Source: Flammulina velutipes | Lineage: Eukaryota > Basidiomycota > Agaricomycetes > Agaricales > Physalacriaceae | DNA length: 64,000 nt | Direction of reading: 5' to 3' | Assembly (NCBI GenBank): GCA_011800155.1 | Contig: CM022369.1 | Span: forward strand, 2,418,001-2,482,000 | Part shown: piece by piece, positions 24,359 through 35,296 of the stretch | Layout of the letters: each line of letters begins with the position of its first letter | How positions within the stretch are numbered: position 1 is the stretch's first letter | Notes under the pieces: generated by a model | What the model saw: the letters and a program-made list of their open reading frames with translations, nothing else | Told to the model about the DNA's origin: nothing | Database searches by the model: none | Translations under genes and position numbers: made by a program

Positions 24359-25832
24359 CTAGGCCAACAGGCGTGTGAGGATGTTGGCAGGATTGGTGCT
24401 GATGGCTTCGCGAAGCGTGTTGATCTCTTGTGGGCTGACTTGCGCAATATCTGCCATCAAGTATGCGATATCCCCCTTGGAATCCGAGTACTGCTTTTCG
24501 ACGTTATAGGCCGAGAATGCCTCGTTGACTGCGCGGAGGACACCGGGCTGGTTCTTGTGGACGTGGCAAACACGGACGTGATTCCCTTGCTCGGCGGTAA
24601 TCGCGCGAAGGTCGACCTCGGGGAAGTTGACAGCGCCTAGTGTCGACCCGTAGCCTAGATAGCGAGAAAGGGCTTGGGACACCTCTTCTCCAATCATCCG
24701 CTGGGCCTCTTCGGTTGAGCCACCGATGTGGGGTGAGAGGACTACATTGGGAAGGGAACGGAGGACGGATGCCCAGGAGTTGAGCTGGTCGTCGAAGGGT
24801 GCGCCGTTGGAGGCAGGTTCGGATGGGAAGACGTCAAGGGCAGCACCAGCGAGGTGGCCGCTCTTGAGTGCGTCAACCAATGCAGGGATATCGACAACTC
24901 GGCCACGCGCATTGTTAATGAGGTATGCACCCTTCTTCATTCCAGCTAGCTGTGCCGTGGAGATCAAGTTGATTGTCTCCGGGAGTTCTGGCACATGGAG
25001 AGTGACAAAGTCGGCTTCTGCGAGAAGCGTGGCTAGGGAGTCTACTTGACGGGCAGACCCCAGCGGCATGAGATTGATAACGTCGTAGAACAGAACGCGT
25101 ATTCCGAATGACTCTGCGAGTACGGAAAGTTGAGAGCCGATGTGGCCATAACCTACGATGCCGAGGGTCTTTCCGCGGACCTCCCAGCAACCTTTCGACT
25201 GCTTGTTCCAGATGCCGGTACGCAATTCATAGGCCCGTTCGAAAAGTTGTCGTGAGAGAACGATGAGTTCGGACATTACGAGCTCGGCGACAGAGCGGGA
25301 ATTCGAGAATGGAGAGTTGAATACGGGGATGCCAGCTGAGGCGGCAGCGTTGAGGTCAACTTGATTAGTGCCAATACAGAAGCAGCCGATGACAAGGAGC
25401 TGAACGAAATATCAGAATGCGCATTGCTTGGATAATGTAGACGTAATGCATTACCTTGGTGGCGGCCTTCAAAACGCGGGCAGTAATTTTTGTTTTGCTG
25501 CGAATACCAATAGCGTGGTACGATCCGATTTTCTCTACAAGCTCGTCCTCAGACATTGCTCTTGTAAAGTGATCCACCGTGTAGCCACTGCTGCGGAAAG
25601 AAGCAACGGCATCCTGGCTGATATTTTCGAGGATAAGGAGGCGGAGGTCATCGTTGTCGACGGGGTGAAGTACTTTTGAGCGAACGGTGAGAGTTTCCTG
25701 ACGACGAACGAAACGGTCGTGCAGCGAAGTAGCAGCCGACGGCGAGACCGAGGTGGCGACTGTGCGCGAGGAAGAACCGGGGATGGCGATGGGGGACGTC
25801 ATGAGCGTTGGAAGGAAAAACGGACTAGTCAT
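24359..25832 (-). CDS. SER3: D-3-phosphoglycerate dehydrogenase (with ACT domain)
   Basis: First step of serine synthesis from glycolysis: 3-phosphoglycerate to 3-phosphohydroxypyruvate with NAD. Two exons, 25455-25832 and 24359-25399, with a 55-nt intron; 472 residues if ATG 25832 is used, 462 from ATG 25802. The substrate domain includes HAIGIRSKTKIT and GCFCIGTNQVDL. The Rossmann motif is LGIVGYGHIGSQLSV. INNARGRVVD carries the catalytic Arg, and LSPHIGGSTEEAQ the catalytic His. The C-terminal ACT domain (HVRVCHVHKNQPGVLRAVN) is the site of serine feedback in this class. The N-terminal tail is Ser-rich, as in other fungal Ser3/Ser33. Its divergent neighbour is an F-box gene. Confidence 0.96.
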
Positions 25833-26168
25833 TCTGAATGTCTATTATATAGTCAATAAGCACGTAAAAAAGACGACCTCGGCAATCGGCGGGCGATCAG
25901 TGCGAGTCAGTAAAACGAGACGAGTACTCTCCGCGTATCTTCCGGTGTTGAAAGAGAAAAGAAAAACACTCAAAATCGTATTGACTTTCGAATGTCTGTG
26001 AGGGAGATAGCAAGAGGGAGATCTTCGTATGTGAGAGATAACATACCGGCAAACGCCGACGACATGCCTGCCGTGATCCCGAAGATAACATGCTCTCCAG
26101 ACGCGTCCACTCTGCGCAAGGCAAGTTGACAATTATTTCTGTTGGCGTCTAACTAAACTTGTTTAGAA
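25833..26168. promoter_or_regulatory. Divergent promoter region, SER3 / F-box gene
   Basis: 336 bp between two head-to-head start codons. Only short open frames are present. An ACGCGT lies near 26100. No assigned binding site. Confidence 0.4.
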
Positions 26169-27575
26169 ATGAATGCAACCACCAACGACGAGTCTTTCAT
26201 GGACCGCCTCCCCAATGAACTCCTCATTCAAATATTTAAGCACATCTCTCCCTACCCCGCAGAGTTGCTGGTCGTCACCACCGTCTGTTCCAGGTGGCGC
26301 TCAGTCGCTCTCGCAGCGCCGGAACTCTGGTCAAACATTATTGTTGCGCACGATATGGACGACATTCCAAGAAGCAATATGTTCCTCAAGCGTTCCCAGA
26401 GCTCCTTACTATCCATTCACTTCAGCCATTGGATATCATTATCCACGGCTCTTCCAAACCTATCGGACCATCTTCCTCGCACGAGACGCTTGGAGTTGCT
26501 CTTTGACCGCCGTGATTCACAGTCCCGGAGCGATTATAAGCGCCTCTTCACCTTTGAGGAAGACACTATAATACCCACTCTTGAGCATCTTCTCCTCCAT
26601 GACTACAGCTGGTCCGAAGGCTTTGACGTTACTATTCTGAGTGGCGTCAGTGCGCAATGCCTCCCTTCTCTCCGCTCCATGAACCTGCTCGGCGTTTTGC
26701 CAGACATATCCCGTCCATTCCTTCACCTGTCATATCTATCCATTCACGCTCTTGAGTTTGCTTCCTTGCGGGACATCTTCGCTGCAGCACCCGTCCTGAC
26801 CACGTTGGTCCTTCCGGGCTACTCTGGACCAGACGGCGAAGACGCAATGAGCACCGACGACGCATCCCCCACTGTATCGCAGTCTCTACGTTCCTTGGCA
26901 TTCACGCTTTTCTATAACCACAGTGAGACGGAATGCAACTGCCCGCTCTCTCGTCTTCACGCGCCAGGCCTTGAACGTCTTGAAATAGCCGGGAAAGACG
27001 AACTCCGAATCCCCGAGAACGCACATGGGCTCCTCGACAGGAAAAAGCACCCAAAGCTGAAAACCCTTCGTTTAGACCGCCTTTCCACTCAAACAGACGA
27101 GAGTACATCAGCCGTCCCTTTCATTCCGTCTCTCGAGAGGCTAGAGCTCGTCCATATGGACGGCCACTTAACAGCCTTTGGCAGCCCCGATATGCCAGAC
27201 CTTCTTGCATTCCCCAAACTCGCCTCTGTGTATCTCGAATCCATTGAGTTAAACCAGGAGCACGTTACGTGGCTCTCTGGTGTTGGTGACCTGCAGGCGA
27301 GGAATGGGCGCGGTCCTCTGCATGTTGAAATACCCAAGAGGCAGTCCGAAGAAGATGAAGGCCTTGACATCGTTACAATGGGACCCAATGTCATCGTTGA
27401 AGAGAAACACCATCGCGGTTTGATGTCAGTACAAGACTACACCATATTCGACGATTATAGGATGGAAAGCGACGAGGGCGACTGGGACTTAGGTTACTCC
27501 GACTATGAAGAGGACTTCTTTGGCTACGATGATGATGACTCAGTGGACGGTTTTGACGAGGTGGACATGGGTTAG
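26169..27575 (+). CDS. F-box protein
   Basis: Single-exon gene, 468 residues, unusual here for having no intron. The N-terminal F-box is clear: DRLPNELLIQIFKHIS, then VCSRWRSVALAAPELWSNI, the standard Skp1-binding pattern of basidiomycete F-box proteins. The rest is leucine-rich and irregular (LPSLRSMNLLGVLPDIS, LKTLRLDRLS, SLERLELVHMDGH), consistent with degenerate leucine-rich repeats that would bind the substrate. The last 50 residues are very acidic (Asp/Glu/Tyr). It presumably serves as substrate receptor in an SCF ubiquitin ligase; the target is unknown. Such genes form a large, fast-evolving family in mushrooms. Confidence 0.85.
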   Translation: MNATTNDESFMDRLPNELLIQIFKHISPYPAELLVVTTVCSRWRSVALAAPELWSNIIVAHDMDDIPRSNMFLKRSQSSLLSIHFSHWISLSTALPNLSDHLPRTRRLELLFDRRDSQSRSDYKRLFTFEEDTIIPTLEHLLLHDYSWSEGFDVTILSGVSAQCLPSLRSMNLLGVLPDISRPFLHLSYLSIHALEFASLRDIFAAAPVLTTLVLPGYSGPDGEDAMSTDDASPTVSQSLRSLAFTLFYNHSETECNCPLSRLHAPGLERLEIAGKDELRIPENAHGLLDRKKHPKLKTLRLDRLSTQTDESTSAVPFIPSLERLELVHMDGHLTAFGSPDMPDLLAFPKLASVYLESIELNQEHVTWLSGVGDLQARNGRGPLHVEIPKRQSEEDEGLDIVTMGPNVIVEEKHHRGLMSVQDYTIFDDYRMESDEGDWDLGYSDYEEDFFGYDDDDSVDGFDEVDMG

Positions 27576-27635
27576 ATTACTGCACCAATATAGTATGATT
27601 TGCATTGAAATGAGCAGCCTATAACAAATAATAGC

Positions 27636-28596
27636 CTAGAGAGAAGCCTCGAGAAGACGTGCATTGCGAGACACAGCTGGAGGTGCGACTGCTTTCGCCG
27701 CGCTCGGTTTCCGTCCAAGCTTCTCCTCGAGGTATTCGACAGCCTTGGAATCCAGAACCACCCGACGCCATTTGAGGACATCCCAAATCCGTAACTGGCT
27801 CGTTGTTATAACGTCCACCAGAGGGATATTTCGGATAGCTCTGTCCAACGCCGAGGGCACCTGCTCGTTACCAGTCACGAACAGTGTATTCGATATTTCC
27901 ATTTCCTTTAACCGCTGGACAAGCGTCTTCGTCTTGGGAATAGACCAATCCATGTGGTTCATAACACCAAACGAGTTCTCTCGCAACTTCTGGCTCAGCG
28001 CGACGCGCATACCCATGTCGATGACCTTCCGGGGTAGCTTGGTGCTGAAGTCGCGGGGATTAGGACCAAACGCAATACCTCCTCCCCGGAGCATAGGACT
28101 CTGCGCGTCGCCGAGACGAGCGCGACCTGTACCCTTCTGCGGACGAATTTTGCGACCTGAGCCAGCGACTTCGCCTCGAGTTTTGGTGCTGGCTGTGCCT
28201 TGGCGAAGAGAGTCGCGGAACTGAATTACGCAGAGGTGTAGTATGTCGCGTCGGAGGGGTTCGTTGAAGACGGTGGGGTCGAGGGCGACGAGAGTCTCTT
28301 TAGGCGCGGGGTCTGTCTCCTTGGGGGCGAAGGGCGCAGTGAGCTCTACATAGACCGGAGACAGAGGGCTGGCAGCTAATGTAACATTAGACGACGTATA
28401 GTAGAGTGCACAAGGACGCACTTGGTGTACTGGACGAGGCGACGACCGCGTCCGTCGGAATGGACCGCACTGCGGTGGCAGGTGTTATAACATCCTGGAG
28501 AAGTCGTCGTGGCGCGCGCTAAAGGCAAAGGATATTCAGAATTTGAAAATGCGCCAACGGAAAGCAACATACGCGTCCAACAGTGGTCCGAATCAT
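27636..28596 (-). CDS. YML6: Mitochondrial ribosomal protein uL4m
   Basis: Large-subunit protein of the mitochondrial ribosome, lining the exit tunnel. Three exons are inferred: 28573-28596 (MIRTTVGR), 28422-28518 and 27636-28375, total 286 residues. The Arg-rich start RAPRRLLQDV fits a mitochondrial targeting peptide. The uL4 core is plain: LRRDILHLCVIQFRDSLRQG, TKTRGEVAGSGRKIRPQKGTG, SPMLRGGGIAFGP, then FSTKLPRKV and a C-terminal VDVITTSQLRIWDVLKWRR. The TKTR..KPQKGTGRAR loop is the tunnel-lining signature. Its stop lies 60 bp from that of the F-box gene. It is head-to-head with the cytosolic RPS16 gene, 258 bp between starts. Confidence 0.93.
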
Positions 28597-28854
28597 TGCG
28601 TGACGTGCCGGGCTGAAGGTGAAGGTAGGAAGGCAGATTAGCTTAGTCAGCCACTTTCGGCAAACTCCGACCCTAACTATCCAGTCGCAAGCCACCCGGA
28701 AGCAGCCATCATCGCCAGCCTTTCGGCAATTTCTGTATAGGCCTCGACGTCAAGATCAAGGCAAGTTGCTCGCCGTTGCGCTCGACGTTCAGCTCATAAT
28801 CGCCCCGTATAGACTCTCCACTAGCCGCCAAGAACCGGCTTTTTCTCAATAAAA
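28597..28854. promoter_or_regulatory. Shared promoter of mitochondrial uL4m and cytosolic uS9 genes
   Basis: 258 bp between the start codons of two ribosomal protein genes on opposite strands. The arrangement would allow coordinated expression. No specific element is identified. Confidence 0.45.
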
Positions 28855-29400
28855 ATGGCTTCAACGACAAAGGCCGTCCAGACATTTGGCAAAAAGAAGG
28901 TGAGCGGCAACGAGGGCCTTGGGCAACAAATGGATGGAGGAGTTAATCGTCGTCTGCTAGACTGCCACCGCTGTCGCCCACGCTAAGGAGGGCCGTGGCC
29001 TCATCCGTATCAACGGCTCCCCCATCAACCTCGTCCAGCCTGAGATCCTCCGTCTCAAGGTGTACGAGCCCGTCCTCGTAGCTGGCGAAGATGCCTTCTC
29101 CCCCGTCGATATCCGTGTCCGTGTCAAGGGTGGTGGACACACATCCCAGGTCTACGCTATCCGACAGGCTATCGCCAAGGCCCTGGTTGCATACTACGCA
29201 AAGTACCTCGATGCGTACAGTGCTATGGAGTTGAAGAAGAAGCTTGTTGCGTACGACCGAACACTGCTTATTGCGGACCCCAGACGGATGGAGCCCAAGA
29301 AATTCGGTGGTCCAGGTGCCCGTGCTCGCAGGCAAAAGAGGTTCGTTTATTGTGTATGCTCCCTCCTGCTTGTGCTGACGACGTTCCTAGTTACCGTTAA
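28855..29400 (+). CDS. RPS16: 40S ribosomal protein S16 (uS9)
   Basis: Small-subunit protein whose C-terminal tail contacts the P-site tRNA. Three exons: 28855-28899 (ends FGKKK), 28961-29340 and 29391-29400, giving 144 residues. The last exon is only 10 nt and supplies the conserved end: the join yields KSYR and a stop, which is universal in eukaryotic uS9. Family blocks seen are [45 protein letters not shown] and [11 protein letters not shown]. Length and ends match the family exactly. Confidence 0.97.
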
Positions 29401-29697
29401 ATACTCCTGGCGGGAGGGTTTTTCTGTGCTGTGCTGCATTATGTCCTCAAGTCATGCTGTATTATATGCCATTATGCAGTATTCCTTTGCATTGAGATTG
29501 AATGCCTGAACTGTTGAATGGATGCCCGAATCATGGCTGTATGCGCTACTTTCGCATTTCCCGATCGTTGAATTCAAATACAATACGAAAGCCATCGATC
29601 CAACTAGAGTAGTTGCGTTTGTGGATGCGAAATCGAGCAACCTTGACTTAATCACTTACCATCACTCCGATGAATTAACTCATCATCTTCTTCCGCT

Positions 29698-32565
29698 ATG
29701 AACGTAACATCAAGCCATACAAAACGTTCTACAGGCCGAGCGGAGATGCTACGCGATCAAGCGGGAGCGCCACTACGCATACTTGTCGATCCCAACGGCC
29801 AAATCCACATTCGCTCCAAGCTTTGCGCGCAGATACGGGTATGCAGCCTTAGTCTCTCTTTTCTCTGCACTCTAACGCGGCCACCAAGACACATGGCGGA
29901 GAAATCGCACTCAGTCCTCAAGACGCGCACTACATTCTTGTCAACCCCCAATCCGCCTCCGGTCGGAGGTATATTCGCACTTGGGGAAACAACCCAAGCA
30001 AACCTGTCCTTGACTACCACTGGCTCGAATTCTCCGTCTCAGAGGGCTCGCTGCAGCAAGACGTGACGCCGTGGCTCGCGACGGACGACGGAATCGAGGA
30101 GCAGGAGGATTCTGACGACGAGTTTCCCTGTCCTATCCGAAACGTAATCGACTCAGAGTGCGTATCATACCGTTTTTGTCTTGGTCTGTCCTTATTTCAT
30201 GAAGAGCATTGCCTACTCCCAGACAAACTCCTGCAATGAGCCACGGCTCAAAGGCAGACTCGGCGTGCATCTCACCAATATCTGCGACTTTCACTGAGTC
30301 TCCCTATCTCCCTCGAAGACTCGCTGCAGCGACATTCACTCCGCGTGAATACGCGTCCTCAGCCTCAGCGTCTTCAAGTCGCCACGAAACCAGCTTCCCG
30401 ATCGCCACCAATCCACAAACAACGCAGTCAGCTCCCGCCACTTCTTCAACATCTTTTGGGCAACAACAACAAATGCAACGCCACGACTCTAATTTCTTGC
30501 CAAACGGGAACACATATCAACAACCACCGCATAACCAAAACTTGTTTCCCGATTTTCTTTCTTCCATGCAGCAGAATCCTATGGCAGTTAATCCCAGCGC
30601 TCTCGTGTCCCAGATGCAGTCATTGGTCACCCTTGGCTTAATGGATCCCATTCAAGCACAGCAGATAATACAACGTGCGTATGGCATGATGCAGAGCATA
30701 ATACCTGGCGGTGGTATGCCCGGTATGATGATGCAGCCTGGGCCCTTCAACCCTATGAACGGCGGCATGGGATTCAACGGCTGGATGCCTAATGGGATGG
30801 GTGGCATGCCAGGACTGCAGGGCGCACCTCCCAGCATGTCAATTGGTGCTCCTCCCATGCCTTTTCCGATCCCAAATGGCATGACTGCGCCCGCCCCCCA
30901 GCGCGACGCCTCTCCATTTACGCAACCCTACGCGCCCGATCATAGTCCCCCGTCGCCGCCGTCAATGACGTTTGACCCAGACACCCGCTCTGTGAAGCGG
31001 AAGGCGAAGGCGAAGCGGCAGCAGACAGAAGAGGTCGAACTCGAGGACGAGGACGAGGACGACACTTCCTTTTTGACCCGCCGTGGAGAATCTAGCAAGG
31101 GGAAGCAGAAGGAAGTTCATCCAGCAAACACTCACGATCCCAGCCCTCCTACGCATGTATCTAGCTCTCTGGCTCTGGTTACAACTCCCACTGCGCCTAC
31201 GCCTACGTCTTCGCATACCGCTAGGCCATTTGCGCGCAATGGAAAGAAGCTCCAGTTCTTCATTGAAATACCTATCAGGGGAAAGAGATCCAAACTCATT
31301 GAGATGATCAAGGTATACATTAGCCTTCAACCTTGCCTTACTTGTCCTGATCCCTCGAATCCATAGAACGGCGGTGGCGCCAGCACAATCACACCCGAAC
31401 AAGCTGATTATGTCGTCCTGAATCCTCCCGATAGCAGCAACGACCTCTATAAAATGCAAGCCGAGCCGCTGGGAATCCCAGTGATCAACCAAAAATTCAT
31501 CAAAGAATGCGTTGCCGCAGGTGAACTCCTCGACCATACTCCGTACCTTTACGAGCCGCCGCCGAAGAGAAAGAGAACGACTACACTGAAGCCAGAGTCA
31601 TCCTCGACGTCCTATGGTCGCAAATCACGAAAGTCTGTCGAGGAGGAGACAGAGGCTTCGGGATCGACTGTCAAGTTCAAAACCGAACCCGACACGGAGG
31701 TCATCGACCTGTCAAGCGACAACGAGGGAATTGAACCGCCTCCTCGCAAATTTGTGAAGCGTGAAGCATCGCCGTCAAATGACTTGCAGTGGGACGCTGA
31801 CCTCAGAACGCCCACTCCACCACCTACCAATGCCGTACCAGCACCAAGAGGCAATCGATTCACGCAGGAGGAGAGGGAGTACGCCGTAAAGTACGCGGGG
31901 ATTGTGTGGAGACGCGACCCGAGCATTGCTTGGACAGCTATCTGCGAGCGATTAGCGAAGAAGGTGAGTGGAAAGTGTTCAAGTCAACTACGATTATCAT
32001 TAAATCAAGAAACAGATACCCAGCCATCCTCTTAGTTCATGGGTCGCCGTGAGGTATACTAATACTAGAGGTGGCGACATGAGGGAAAAACTTGATACAG
32101 CCAAACGTAGGGCCGAGATCGACTACAGAAAGAGGTTGGCGCAAAAGGAACAGACTGCCGTACATTATCGACCGCGTGGTGAGCTTCCCTCCAAGAAGGC
32201 AAGGTTGACAGAGCGGGCCAAGGAGGCACCGCCCGTTAACGTTGAGCTGGACCAAGACGTCGTTGCGGCGCTGGATGCCTTGGAACCAACTGAAAGGGAC
32301 TTGGACGTTCTTGTACAATTTTTCTTGAACGGAGCGGACAAGCTTGAAGGAGATGACGATGGCATTCTGGAGATCTTGACCAAGAAGGTGAGCTACTTGC
32401 TCTCGTACTTTTACCGTCGCCGACTAAATATTTGCGCAGACCCATTGCAGTTCCAGGCGCCATTGGAAAGATTTTCATCAGGAGTATGCAGGACAGGTTA
32501 AGGAGAGATATGAGAAATTGAAGGCGGAGAAGGAGATGAATGAAGTGCAGGTAGAAGAAGAATGA
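29698..32565 (+). CDS. BRCT- and Myb-domain protein, Rap1-like
   Basis: Six exons are inferred: 29698-29838, from 29889, about 30203-31311, from 31368, and two more. The N-terminal BRCT-like part reads LVDPNGQIHIRSK, THGGEIALSPQDAHYILVN, VLDYHWLEFSV. A long Pro/Met/Gln-rich linker follows. A second BRCT-like part then reads FIEIPIRGKRSKLIEMIK, NGGGASTITPEQADYVVLN and INQKFIKECVAAGEL. A Myb/Rap1-type helix set follows: FTQEEREYAVKYAGIVWRR, IAWTAICERLAKK, HPLSSWVAVRY. A further HWKDFHQEYAGQVKERY is seen at the C-terminus. BRCT plus Rap1-Myb suggests the telomere/shelterin protein Rap1, which in fungi outside the budding yeasts binds through Taz1/TRF. The doubled BRCT is unlike budding-yeast Rap1, so identity is probable rather than certain. 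Confidence 0.65.
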
Positions 32566-32615
32566 GGACCGGGCAGTAGTCTTGAGATTCTAGTGTATTA
32601 AATTGACGGTCAAGT

Positions 32616-33176
32616 TCATTCAGGACGGGGGTCTACAGAAAAGTCTGGAGGATGTTTGAAGAATTTTTTCCGTCTGTCGGCCACTGTCTCGTCGGTGCTG
32701 GGTGAGAGATGGCCCAGGTAGTCGTATCCGCCCACAATTGCGCCCATGACGGCGCATCCAGTCACCGCAACAGGTAACGAACCGGCTGAACGAGTTGTCA
32801 GTAATTTGCATGGCGCTTTCGGAGGGAGTACGCACTGCGTATGCCACCTAGGAAAGCCCCGGCGCATGCTCCAGCTGCACCATTTAGGGCATCGTCTTTC
32901 TCCCGCTGATTCGCGACGAATGCTTCGGTATATGCGTATGTAGCACCCACAGCAGCTGTTCGGAGACCTAAATGAGCATTGGCGATACGAAAGGGACGCG
33001 CAGGACGCACCAAAGAGGCCTATTGTACCACCCGTGCGCGTTAGGACGCCCATTGCGCCGTGAGCGTGTGTGCCGAGGGCGTTGCGCAATGCGCTGACCA
33101 TTGTCCCGACTGCTGCCGCCTGCAGCCCGAGGGTTGTTGCTCTTGGAAGAGGCTGTTTGGGACTGTACGCCGCCAT
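32616..33176 (-). CDS. Complex I subunit NDUFA11/B14.7 (Tim17/22-family)
   Basis: Small hydrophobic accessory subunit of mitochondrial NADH:ubiquinone oxidoreductase, in the membrane arm. Three exons, 33011-33176, 32836-32967 and 32616-32785, total 155 residues. All joins are in frame. It shows four short hydrophobic Gly/Ala-rich segments typical of the Tim17/Tim22/B14.7 fold: TTLGLQAAAVGTMVSALRN, GGTIGLFGLRTAAVGATYA, GAAGACAGAFLGGIR and LPVAVTGCAVMGAIVGGYD. Length and the C-terminal charged tail (DRRKKFF) suit the fungal 21-kDa-class subunit rather than the import channels Tim17 or Tim22, which are longer or have Cys pairs. The start is head-to-head with the EED-like gene, only 115 bp apart. 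Confidence 0.82.
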   Translation of the reverse strand: MAAYSPKQPLPRATTLGLQAAAVGTMVSALRNALGTHAHGAMGVLTRTGGTIGLFGASCASLSYRQCSFRSPNSCCGCYIRIYRSIRRESAGERRCPKWCSWSMRRGFPRWHTQCVLPPKAPCKLLTTRSAGSLPVAVTGCAVMGAIVGGYDYLGHLSPSTDETVADRRKKFFKHPPDFSVDPRPE

Positions 33177-33291
33177 GGAGATGTTGAGGTGCGGGACTGC
33201 TCGCTAACGATCGTGGTGGCTGTTTGGTTCAGAGGGCCGTGCTCAACACCGACGGTTACCCAACCAATCGGTGATCCACGATCACGAATTT
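33177..33291. promoter_or_regulatory. Very short shared promoter, NDUFA11 / EED-like gene
   Basis: 115 bp between divergent start codons. Both genes must start transcription from overlapping sequence here. No motif is named. Confidence 0.5.
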
Positions 33292-35146
33292 ATGCCACCG
33301 TGGTTCAGAAAAACTGGAGAGGCGCCGTTCGTACTGGCGCGCAGGTTTGGCGTGAGTATGCGTCTTGCTGTACTCGTTGTATGTTACCTTTTGTCCGTAG
33401 ACAAGTAGCGAATGGACGGGAATCGCCCATGATTCTGTACCGTTTCCCTTTGGCGCTGCATTGCGTACCACCATAAATCGACAGATCGATGAACAGTCTT
33501 GGGCCAGCTTTGTATCCGAATTTGAGCATGTCGTCGTCGTGACTGGCAAAGATCAAGTCCGCCTGCTCAACATGAGAACATCGCGGTCCATCTTGATCAA
33601 TCTCCCCAAAGTTGGTACGCGTTTCTCCTCGTATATATGGCACTTACAGCCCGTCCAGCCTTCTCCTAAACTTAGGATACCATCTTGCGATCACGTACGG
33701 GCCATCTGGGCGCTCTGTCCACCTAGCGCGTCGAACCCCTCCTTGGATCCTCTCATCGTCTTGGCGCATGGCGGACTGCTTTATGTCTTTGACGTTCGTC
33801 ATAAATCCATTATAACCAAGCTTCGTGGCCACGGCGGGGTAAGGCTCATCTTCTTTACCATCCACCGCACCTTCTTATGCACCAAAAGTCAATCACAGCT
33901 CTAGCCGCGCATCCAACACAACCTCACATATTCGCGTCGACTTCACGGGACCACTCAACGCGCATATACGATCTTACTCAGTCTCCGAAGCAGCGTCCAG
34001 ATAACCGACCTTGGCCGAACACGGGTCTGCAATGCCTCGGAGGTCCTTCACAAGGTCTTGACATGTCAGAAATCGAAGGCGAACCTTCCGATGGGTTGGG
34101 TCGGTGTGTTATCGTTCTCATGGGGCTTGGAGCAGGAGGACATAGTGCCGATGTCCTCAACGCGGTAAGCGACTGCGTTCCGGCCGTCCCATTGAATCAT
34201 TTACACATATGCAGGAATTCCATCCATCTCTCCCACTAATCGCTACATGCGGAGTGCGTGGATATCTCTTTCGCTTTCATAGTGCGCTCACCGCCTTTTG
34301 CAGATAGACCGAAAGGTCAAGATCTGGCATGTACCGAAATACGAGCCAGGCGATAAACTTTTGTGCGAAGACAAACCACTGTTCAGCACAAACAGGATAC
34401 ACGCCTCCCGCGTCCTGTCCGTTTCATGGTATGAACTTAGTAATTATGAGATCCCATGTTCTGATGGCTCTTGTGAAGGCTCAGCGCAGATATACTGGTC
34501 TCGCATGGCGCTCCGATAGAGTATAGGGTCTCGGAGGGCAGCGTCCAGCCTGGCCAGATCTGTATCTGGCAGTGGCTGAGCGTACAACGTTTCTTCCCTC
34601 CCGGTTGGCGTCGAACACATCAACAGGTCCTAAGAGGTTGTGCATCGGTCAGTCTTCCCTACATCATACTACTGTTATTCATCCATTAACTCTAATGAGC
34701 AGGATTACGAAGAGAGCTGTAAGCATCGGTAGTTCGCGTCTGAATTACCATCTTTCTCACTCGCACCAGCTTCCTTTCACGTATTATCGACGTATTCACT
34801 GCCACATTCGCTTGACAACTTTGCACCCGCCAGAGTTTCCTACTTTCGGTCTCCATGTCATGACCCACTCGCCTTGATCACATACCCCAATTTCCCACAA
34901 ACTACAATATTCAATTTGGCACTAGCAAAGCCAGAAAAACCTATCCCTTGGGATGAATGTCGACCACTGCTGAATCTACCGGAACCGGAAGGGCTCTCCC
35001 TCACATTATCGCCTTCGGACGACAAAAGCACGGACAATAGCAAGAGACAGCTGGTAAATTGTCGAATGGTGGCGGAAGGGAACATAGTGTTGGGCACAGA
35101 TGAAGGTGGCAGTATTTGGGCATGGGTGTACACGCCGCGAGACTAG
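33292..35146 (+). CDS. WD40 protein, EED/ESC-like (Polycomb PRC2 subunit)
   Basis: Start ATG 33292 (MPPWFRKTGEAPF) chosen because it joins through a short intron to TSSEWTGIAHDS and on into the propeller. About ten exons. WD40 blades seen: VVVVTGKDQVRLLNM; PLIVLAHGGLLYVFDVR; ITALAAHPTQPHIFAST then SRDHSTRIYDL; HSADVLNAEFHPSLPLIA then TCGIDRKVKIWHV. The best pointer to EED is the next part: FSTNRIHASRVLSVSWL, then ADILVSHG, ICIWQWLSVQRFFPPG, and a last blade VLGTDEGGSIWAWV. This parallels EED's insertion before blade 5 (FSTRDIH..VDCVRWLGD..ILSK). EED reads H3K27me3 and activates the methyltransferase in PRC2. Identity is strong but inferred; a different WD40 protein is possible. Confidence 0.72.
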
Positions 35147-35296
35147 GATGTTTAGAGATTCAAATTGTTGTAAGAAAAAGACAAGTGAACGCTAAACTAA
35201 ACACTTCTGAATCCGCCAGTGATCCATCTCAACTCCGACTCGTCTGAGATGCAAAGTCAGCTACAGGTGAGCGACACCAGAAACAACGCGACGAAC

